A stretch of DNA of 9,852 bases from an uncultured Clostridia bacterium (lineage in GTDB: Bacteria > Bacillota > Clostridia > Oscillospirales > Ruminococcaceae), in NCBI GenBank assembly GCA_946533615.1, contig CAMNBY010000173.1, positions 1 through 9,852 of the forward strand, read 5' to 3'. The position numbers were made by a program, and so were the translations under genes. The notes under the pieces were generated by a model that ran no database searches, was not told the DNA's origin, and worked only from the letters and a program-made list of their open reading frames with translations. Positions 6,501-9,852 of this stretch are shown here, piece by piece. Positions within the stretch are counted from its first letter, which is position 1, and every line of letters starts with the position of its first letter.

Positions 6501-6840
6501 CCTTGTAGAGCTTCTGCCTTGACGCGCCGTTGTTCCTGAGCGCAAGGTCGTTGTAGCCATAGCTCGTCGAGGTCTGAGCGAACAGAGGATCGGCTTTGGA
6601 TATGCCTGTGTCGGCGGTCTGCTGCGCAGCCATAAGGCGCAGCTCTCCTGTTTCCGCGGCAGGCTCTGCCCCGGCTTCTGTCTCGAACAGCGCAGGCTCT
6701 TCAAGGTCTCCTGTGGGGAGTTCGGTCACGAGGTATATCTCATTTTCTGTTACGTCGGCAGCGGCGGCCGGCAGCGCTGCGGTAATGCTGCCAAGTGACA
6801 GCAGCACTGACAGCGCGGAGGCTAAAAATCTTCTGAACAT
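3529..6840 (-). CDS. Secreted multidomain transglutaminase-like protein with tandem Cys/His repeats and Ig/Fn3 tail
   Basis: A 1103-residue exported protein. Residues 1-28 are a Sec signal peptide (RR near the start, hydrophobic core, ALPAAAAD cleavage region). After an acidic, Ala-rich linker comes a transglutaminase-like domain ending near residue 345, with the triad visible as GVC282ESY, NH312AW and FD328LTW. This papain-like fold includes protein cross-linkers, deamidases and cysteine proteases, so the reaction is not fixed. Residues 414-743 hold eight tandem repeats of the form GH...C...CxxC. Residues 747-1103 are two copies of an Ig-like (YTGK...Y..N....G..T.TITG) plus Fn3-like (GETWYVKVR) module. 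No LPXTG, SLH, dockerin or transmembrane anchor follows; the protein ends in VKIK, so it is released or held non-covalently. The ATG has GGAGG 5 nt upstream. It is monocistronic, with its own promoter and terminator. A role in surface-protein or host/diet-protein modification is inference. Confidence 0.9.
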   Translation of the reverse strand: MFRRFLASALSVLLSLGSITAALPAAAADVTENEIYLVTELPTGDLEEPALFETEAGAEPAAETGELRLMAAQQTADTGISKADPLFAQTSTSYGYNDLALRNNGASRQKLYKDLLTVCEKFWNSTADLKSSEIDLHYSDGSVVTTTYYPLAEINVSSYKMSIDDVDETFFTFRNDHPLFYFCSSTVFRSRLDDYAYSVTPTVDAEFAKGSTRKSLQSKITTFISSYSAVASQKTKYGIADAIRTKLNDSMEYAYKSDGKTPEDAGWAHCIIGAITKQKGVCESYAKTFQLLCNYYGVDCLMILGTANGGNHAWNTAKMDNGKYYLFDLTWNDVRQSQYFAWGTKAFNSDHSPFLPTGTAQYFLYALPSIPSANFDTSNLSQYNHTHSYASGVYYNSDYHSNKCSCGYTTYSAHTKAAAVRENVKSASCTSAGSYDSVVYCKGCGAELSRTTVTVSPTGHTSGTAVKENEKAPSCTEAGSYELVVRCTGCGTELSRSTVPVPAAGHTPGEPVKENESAPDCTNKGSYEEVVRCTECGEEISRETRETDALGHSWDEGEVLEAADCTTGGLLRHSCTRCHETEEITTEALGHDWDEGEITEEPDCENGGTKIHSCSRCTEKLEETLDPLGHDWGEGEETAKADCLNAGNMHYECSRCTAVKDEVILALGHNYEDTVTDPTCTEGGYTTHTCSRCTDSYTDSETEPLGHNYVSTVVPPTTEAEGYTHHACTRCTDAYDDTIVPKLIPISSAKISLKYTAFTYTGKQIDVAKYLTVTYDGRTLVNGTDYELSYENGVDVGYKTCTLTITGVGLFGGAVEKQLTIKPVKLAAPTLSTKNGAIIVSWKRVTSDALGYQIIYDKVADFDTSASGHTEDYHTTTVTDLDTLTKTLSAYTKPGETWYVKVRAFITSDGTVKGTRYGTFSAAKKIVVKGNLSSASIPYSSYTYSGKAIKPTVTVKDTKGTKLTADDYTVTYANNTKIGKATITITGRGSYQGTLTKTFMVKPVKNAITSLTSSAKNTFTVTYKKADAGTVGYQIVYAKDKNFTVDYHSTTVTSLSTLSKKVSSNVKSGETWYVKVRSFVTADGKTTSTRYGNYSDVKSVKIK
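3532..4602 (-). repeat. Two copies of an Ig-like + Fn3-like module (protein-level duplication)
   Basis: Within the transglutaminase-like protein, residues 747-929 and 931-1103 are two diverged copies of the same pair of domains. Shared landmarks are the YTGK / YSGK start, the 'DY.(L/V).Y.N....G' strand pair, the TITG.G.(F/Y).G turn, (T/V)IKPVK or MVKPVK, GYQI(I/V)Y, DYH(T/S)TTVT.L.TL.K, GETWYVKVR.F.T.DG and TRYG. The copies span nucleotides 4602-4054 and 4050-3532. These are stalk-type modules of secreted proteins. Confidence 0.85.
4612..5601 (-). repeat. Eight tandem GH-C-CxxC (putative zinc-ribbon-like) protein repeats
   Basis: Repeat units start at His414, 460, 506, 552, 591, 630, 669 and 707. 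The first three are 46 residues long, with the consensus C(T)...GSY..V..C..CG.E(L/I)SR. The next three are 39 residues and the last two about 38, with C...GG/..H.C(S/T)RC. Each unit has one His, one single Cys and one CxxC pair, enough ligands for one metal per unit. The eighth unit has Thr at the single-Cys position (V-P-P-T-T), so it lacks that ligand. A degenerate H..C-S-C start (residues 400-406) precedes the array. Metal binding is inferred from the ligand pattern. Alternatively the Cys residues may form disulfides, since the protein is exported. Confidence 0.85.
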
Positions 6841-6904
6841 ACGCTCCTCCTTTTTCTTTGTTGTCTTTATTCAGATCATGAAAAGTCAGTATCTTATCTT
6901 ACTT

Positions 6905-6933
6905 ATTATACCATATTTGTAGAGGTTTTTCTA
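6905..6933 (-). promoter_or_regulatory. Extended -10 promoter of the transglutaminase-like gene
   Basis: On the minus strand TATAAT (6910-6905) is perfect and is preceded by TGG, an extended -10 element. The -35 position at 17 bp holds the weak TAGAAA (6933-6928). The predicted leader is roughly 55-60 nt long and ends in AAAGGAGG before the ATG. Compared with the other promoters here, the weak -35 leaves room for activation. Confidence 0.75.
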
Positions 6934-6963
6934 TTATCGAAAAACACAAACCGCGCTCTGTAT

Positions 6964-6976
6964 AATTGTAACAATT
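6964..6976. promoter_or_regulatory. Perfect 13-bp palindrome upstream of the transglutaminase promoter
   Basis: AATTGT-A-ACAATT is perfectly self-complementary around one centre base. It lies 38 nt past the end of the lysR gene and about 55-70 bp upstream of the -10 box of the transglutaminase-like gene, a typical place for an activator site. The neighbouring LysR-type protein is a candidate binder, by position only. AT-rich palindromes also arise by chance. Confidence 0.35.
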
Positions 6977-7014
6977 CACGATTGGTTAAAACTAATATTT
7001 ATTTAAGGTAATGC

Positions 7015-7935
7015 TTACACGATTATTCCCCTGCGTACCTCGTCGAGCGTTTCGAGAAAGAGCCTGTCGTTGTCGGTGAAGCGGTAGCTGCTCTGGCTCA
7101 GCAGGACGTCGCGGCAGGTGAGCTTTGCGCCTCTGCACGGCTTCTGCACAAGGCCGCAGCGGTGCAGCAGCTCTCGCGGCATCGGCGAAGACCACATATA
7201 CGAATCGGGCACGGACGCGAGTATGTCCATCTGGCTGCTGCGCTCGCTGACAAGTATCTGTTTGCGGCTGACGGGCATCAGCGCGGCTGATGCCTCGGGG
7301 TTCAGGTTCGGGACGGTGTCATCGGCGCTCAGCACCTGCGGCCTGTCACGCAGCTCTTCGGAGTCCAGCTCGTAGCTCCTTGCAAGCGGGCTTTTCTGGC
7401 TCATCAGCACAACACAATCATAGGTCCAGAGCTCCCGCGCTTTCAGGCCGTGCTCCTCGACCTCCGAAAGAAAATACGACTCGTACCCGAGCGGGTAGCG
7501 TATCACGCCAAGGTCGTATTCACAGCCTGCGATGAGGCCGATGGTGTTAAGAGAATTGGTCTCCTTGAGCCTGATGTTCAGCTTGTCGGCGCCTTCGAGC
7601 TGCCTCAGAAAAAGTGTGACGGCGTGAGAGATATAGCCCGCCCTCGGAAGCGCCAGCGAAAAGCCTACCGTACCCTCGTTCGTGCTTTTTGAAACTGCTT
7701 CCATTTTTTCGGCCTGCGCCAGTATCGTCTTTGCGCAGATAAGCAGCTCGCGTCCCTTTTCGGTCGGGACCACGCCCTTGGCGCTCCTCATGAAGATCGG
7801 CACGCCGAACTCGGTCTCAAGCTCTCTGATGGCCTTTGAAAGGTTTGGCTGCCCCATATAAAGCGCCTGCGCGGCCTTCGAGATAGACCCGCAGCGTTCG
7901 ACCTCGACGATGTATTTCAGGTGTGAGAAATTCAT
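7015..7935 (-). CDS. LysR-type transcriptional regulator
   Basis: A 306-residue protein of standard LysR length. Residues 1-60 form the winged helix-turn-helix: F..(V)...GSISKAAQALYMGQPNLSKAIRELE, then FGVPIFMRS..G..PTEKG. A linker helix (about 62-85) follows, then a periplasmic-binding-protein-like effector domain to the end. Effector and targets are unknown. LysR regulators often control a divergent neighbour, but here the genes on both sides run in the same direction: prfC upstream, and the transglutaminase-like gene 174 bp downstream. AGGAGG lies about 7 nt before the ATG. The gene has its own strong promoter, and no clear terminator follows the stop, so some read-through toward the transglutaminase-like gene is possible. 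Confidence 0.93.
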   Translation of the reverse strand: MNFSHLKYIVEVERCGSISKAAQALYMGQPNLSKAIRELETEFGVPIFMRSAKGVVPTEKGRELLICAKTILAQAEKMEAVSKSTNEGTVGFSLALPRAGYISHAVTLFLRQLEGADKLNIRLKETNSLNTIGLIAGCEYDLGVIRYPLGYESYFLSEVEEHGLKARELWTYDCVVLMSQKSPLARSYELDSEELRDRPQVLSADDTVPNLNPEASAALMPVSRKQILVSERSSQMDILASVPDSYMWSSPMPRELLHRCGLVQKPCRGAKLTCRDVLLSQSSYRFTDNDRLFLETLDEVRRGIIV

Positions 7936-7973
7936 GCCTGTCCCTCCTATGTGAGAATTTATATATCATATAT

Positions 7974-8002
7974 ATTATACCACAGAGCAGGGCGGCTGTC
8001 AA
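7974..8002 (-). promoter_or_regulatory. Consensus sigma-A promoter of the lysR gene
   Basis: On the minus strand TTGACA (8002-7997) and TATAAT (7979-7974) are separated by 17 bp, both perfect, and TGG directly before the -10 adds an extended -10 element. The predicted leader is about 30 nt and AT-rich. The -35 box starts one base after the T run of the prfC terminator. Confidence 0.93.
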
Positions 8003-8003
8003 C

Positions 8004-8029
8004 AAAAAAGGAGCCGCTCACGCAGCTCC
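8004..8029 (-). terminator. Intrinsic terminator of prfC
   Basis: On the minus strand GGAGCTGC (8029-8022) pairs with GCGGCTCC (8017-8010), with one U-G pair, across a GTGA (GNRA-type) tetraloop. Six T (8009-8004) follow. It starts 14 nt after the prfC stop codon. Confidence 0.93.
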
Positions 8030-8043
8030 CTTCGGGTCAGTTA

Positions 8044-9669
8044 TTATTGTAATTCGCCGCGGCTGAATTCCGAGAGCACGAGCTCCTCGTTCTTTTCGAG
8101 CGCCCAGCGGATATTCCACTCGCTCGAGAACAGCAGCAGGAAATTCCCGCGGAAGTCCTGAACGATCTTTGTGTCCGAGCTGAGCTTCAGGGCCTTGACG
8201 GTGTCGGCATCGGGCGACTCGCCCCGTATGCTGTCTATCCAGCGGATGTATGAATAGGGCAGTCCCTCGATCACCATTTCAACGTTGTACTCGTTCTTCA
8301 TTCTGTACTGGAATACCTCGAATTGCAGAACGCCGACAACGCCCACGATGACCTCTTCCATGCCTGTGTTCGGCTCGTGGAATATCTGGATAGCGCCCTC
8401 CTGAGCGATCTGCTCGGCGCCCTTTACAAACTGCTTTCGCTTCATTGTGTCCTTCGGACGGACACGCTGGAAATGCTCGGGGGCAAATGTCGGTATGCCC
8501 TCGAACTCAAACTTTTTCGACGGTGCGCAGACCGTGTCGCCGATCGAGAATATGCCCGGGTCGAAGACGCCGATGATGTCGCCGGCGTATGCCTCGTCGA
8601 TTATCTCGCGCTCCTGAGCCATGATCTGCTGGGGCTGAGAGAGGCGCATCTTCTTGTTGCCCTGAACGTGCAGCACGTCCATCTCCTTGTCAAACTTTCC
8701 CGAGCACACGCGCATGAAGGTTATCCTGTCGCGGTGCGCCTTGTTCATGTTTGCCTGTATCTTGAAGACAAAGGCTGAGAAGTTCGGGTCGAAGGGATCA
8801 ATCACGCCAGCCGAGGAGTTCCTTGCCAACGGCGGCGGTGTCATTTGCAGGAAGTTCTCAAGGAAGGGCTCGACTCCGAAGTTAGTGAGCGCCGACCCGA
8901 AGAACACGGGCGACAGCCTGCCTTCATGGACGGCCTTCAGGTCAAAATCCTCGGAGGCGCCGTCGAGCAGCTCGATGTCGTCCGAGAGGGTCGAGTGCAG
9001 GTCGGTGCCTATCAGCTCGTCGAGAGAGGCGTCCGAAAGATCGACCTCCTTTGCGGCGATCTTGTGCTTGCCGAATACCATTTCGTCGTTGCTGGAGAAG
9101 GAGATGATGTGGCGCTTCGTGCGGTCGTAAACACCCTTGAAGTCCTTGCCGCAGCCGATAGGCCAGTTCACGGGATATGTCGGTATGCCGAGCTCGTTCT
9201 CTATCTCGTCCATAAGGTCGAATGGGTTGCGGCTCTCGCGGTCCATTTTGTTGATGAAGGTGAAGATCGGTATATGTCTCATGGCGCAGACCTTGAAGAG
9301 CTTTCTGGTCTGGTTCTCAACGCCCTTCGAGGCGTCGATGACCATGACGGCCGAGTCCGCAGCCATCAAGGTGCGGTAGGTGTCCTCGGAGAAGTCCTGA
9401 TGTCCTGGGGTGTCAAGAATGTTGATGCAGAAGCCCTCGTACTGGAACTGCATTACAGAGGACGTTACCGAGATTCCGCGCTGCTTTTCTATCTCCATCC
9501 AGTCCGATACTGCGTGGCGGGTGTTTTTCTTTCCCTTTACTGCTCCGGCCTGAGCGATGGCTCCGCCGTAGAGCAGGAATTTTTCTGTAAGAGTAGTCTT
9601 TCCGGCGTCAGGGTGTGATATTATCGCAAAGGTCCTGCGCCGCTTTATTTCTTTTTCAAGCTCTGACAA
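8044..9669 (-). CDS. prfC: Peptide chain release factor 3 (RF3), TTG start
   Basis: A 541-residue translational GTPase, close to the usual 520-530 of RF3. RF3 removes RF1/RF2 from the ribosome after peptide release. The N-terminal G domain shows the P-loop H19-P-D-A-G-K-T-T26, the switch region RGISVTSS (64-71), D86-T-P-G-H90 and N140-K-M-D143. The RRRTFAIISHPDAG start, the QAGAVKG segment and DWMEIEKQRGIS are typical of RF3 and separate it from EF-G. Domain II and the C-terminal RF3 domain fill the rest. The start must be TTG at 9669-9667: an in-frame stop lies five codons upstream, no ATG occurs before the conserved N-terminus, and AAGGAGG sits 7 nt upstream. The gene is monocistronic, with a terminator 14 nt after the stop and a 20-codon open frame ending one base before the start. 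Confidence 0.97.
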   Translation of the reverse strand: MSELEKEIKRRRTFAIISHPDAGKTTLTEKFLLYGGAIAQAGAVKGKKNTRHAVSDWMEIEKQRGISVTSSVMQFQYEGFCINILDTPGHQDFSEDTYRTLMAADSAVMVIDASKGVENQTRKLFKVCAMRHIPIFTFINKMDRESRNPFDLMDEIENELGIPTYPVNWPIGCGKDFKGVYDRTKRHIISFSSNDEMVFGKHKIAAKEVDLSDASLDELIGTDLHSTLSDDIELLDGASEDFDLKAVHEGRLSPVFFGSALTNFGVEPFLENFLQMTPPPLARNSSAGVIDPFDPNFSAFVFKIQANMNKAHRDRITFMRVCSGKFDKEMDVLHVQGNKKMRLSQPQQIMAQEREIIDEAYAGDIIGVFDPGIFSIGDTVCAPSKKFEFEGIPTFAPEHFQRVRPKDTMKRKQFVKGAEQIAQEGAIQIFHEPNTGMEEVIVGVVGVLQFEVFQYRMKNEYNVEMVIEGLPYSYIRWIDSIRGESPDADTVKALKLSSDTKIVQDFRGNFLLLFSSEWNIRWALEKNEELVLSEFSRGELQ

Positions 9670-9670
9670 G

Positions 9671-9733
9671 TTATTTCCTCCTTAGTGGTTTATCGTGGTC
9701 GGTATTGGATAATACACTTTTACATCGGAGCAT
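9671..9733 (-). CDS. Possible 20-codon leader ORF abutting prfC
   Basis: On the minus strand an ATG at 9733-9731 opens 20 codons (starting MLRCKSVLSN, ending PLRRK) and stops with TAA at 9673-9671, one base before the prfC TTG. It runs through the prfC ribosome binding site. Its own purine-rich AAAGGA abuts the ATG directly, closer than is usual, so translation is doubtful. The overlap would allow translational coupling with prfC. There is no homology argument for it; it may be a chance open frame. Confidence 0.2.
   Translation of the reverse strand: MLRCKSVLSNTDHDKPLRRK
9677..9683 (-). promoter_or_regulatory. Strong ribosome binding site that fixes the prfC TTG start
   Basis: AAGGAGG on the minus strand ends 7 nt before the TTG codon at 9669-9667. 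With an in-frame stop just upstream and no alternative ATG near the conserved RF3 N-terminus, it decides the start. Confidence 0.9.
9702..9715. promoter_or_regulatory. Small dyad and weak -10-like box in the prfC leader
   Basis: GTATT-GGAT-AATAC forms a 5-bp dyad with a 4-base centre. On the minus strand it contains TATTAT (9714-9709), a possible -10 box, but no good -35 lies 16-18 bp upstream. This is the only promoter-like sequence I see for prfC between the gene and the right edge, and it is weak. Confidence 0.25.
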
Positions 9734-9750
9734 TCCTTTCGTGATGGTTA

Positions 9751-9820
9751 TTTTAAGGCAATACCGCACGACCCATGTGCATCAGATGCGCCGTCCAGAT
9801 TTTCGTCAGATTGCCTAAAT
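9751..9820. repeat. Short segment bounded by imperfect inverted repeats (MITE- or REP-like candidate)
   Basis: The left end (TTTTAAGGCAAT, 9751-9762) and the complement of the right end (ATTTAGGCAAT, from 9820-9810) share AGGCAAT, with one mismatch and two more matching T outside it. They enclose about 47 bp. Inside is a perfect palindrome GCATC-A-GATGC (9779-9789). Just beyond, CTTGC-TGAC-GCAAG (9831-9844) can form a second hairpin. No convincing gene fits here. The sequence looks like an interspersed non-coding repeat and may continue past the window edge. Copy number cannot be judged from one window. Confidence 0.35.
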
Positions 9821-9852
9821 TCGACGCAGGCTTGCTGACGCAAGTCAAGGAG

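Noticed and set aside
6961..6966. Plus-strand TATAAT as a promoter firing toward lysR
   Set aside because: No acceptable -35 lies 16-18 bp upstream and no plus-strand gene follows; the hexamer overlaps the AT-rich palindrome.
8845..9618. Plus-strand open frame of 257 codons opposite prfC
   Set aside because: It is antisense to a highly conserved GTPase and has no recognisable motif; it is a shadow of biased codon use.
9843..9848. TTGACT on the minus strand as a -35 box for prfC
   Set aside because: No -10-like hexamer lies 16-18 bp downstream of it, and it sits in the inverted-repeat segment.

Overview
The window looks like chromosomal DNA from a low-to-moderate GC Firmicute of the Ruminococcus / Oscillospiraceae type. 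The reasons are near-perfect sigma-A promoters (TTGACA, 17 bp, TATAAT), strong AGGAGG ribosome binding sites, tRNA genes that encode their CCA ends, intrinsic hairpin terminators after nearly every unit, and protein styles common in gut ruminococci. Those styles are a secreted transglutaminase-like protein with Cys/His repeats and a C-terminal Ig/Fn3 tail, and an Asp-rich lipoprotein. The genus is an inference; no 16S or other diagnostic marker is present.

Layout, left to right. (1) 1-218 is the 3' end of a plus-strand gene with a peptidoglycan-binding-like C-terminus, closed by its own terminator. Everything after it lies on the minus strand. (2) 345-631 is a small tRNA unit, tRNA-Arg(CCU) then tRNA-Ala(CGC), read from a consensus promoter. 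It has a terminator-like hairpin between the tRNAs and a long terminator at the end. (3) 672-3471 is a three-gene operon: lipoprotein, hotdog thioesterase, beta-lactamase-fold serine hydrolase. Intergenic gaps are 8 and 13 nt, with a consensus promoter in front and a strong terminator behind. (4) 3486-6933 is a single 1103-residue secreted protein with its own promoter and terminator: signal peptide, transglutaminase core with a Cys-His-Asp triad, eight tandem GH...C...CxxC repeats, then two Ig-like + Fn3-like modules. (5) 7015-8002 is a LysR-type regulator with its own consensus promoter. (6) 8004-9683 is prfC (peptide chain release factor 3), starting at TTG. (7) 9684-9852 is non-coding and includes a short segment bounded by inverted repeats at the right edge.

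prfC and the tRNAs are housekeeping translation genes. The transglutaminase-like protein and the lipoprotein are cell-surface or secreted, and the thioesterase and serine hydrolase are probably cytoplasmic. Nothing seen ties the LysR regulator to a target, although a perfect 13-bp palindrome lies between its gene and the transglutaminase promoter. No CRISPR array, transposase, integrase or defence operon was seen. The most unusual item is the repeat-rich transglutaminase-like protein; the most puzzling non-coding items are the hairpin between the tRNAs and the right-edge inverted-repeat segment.
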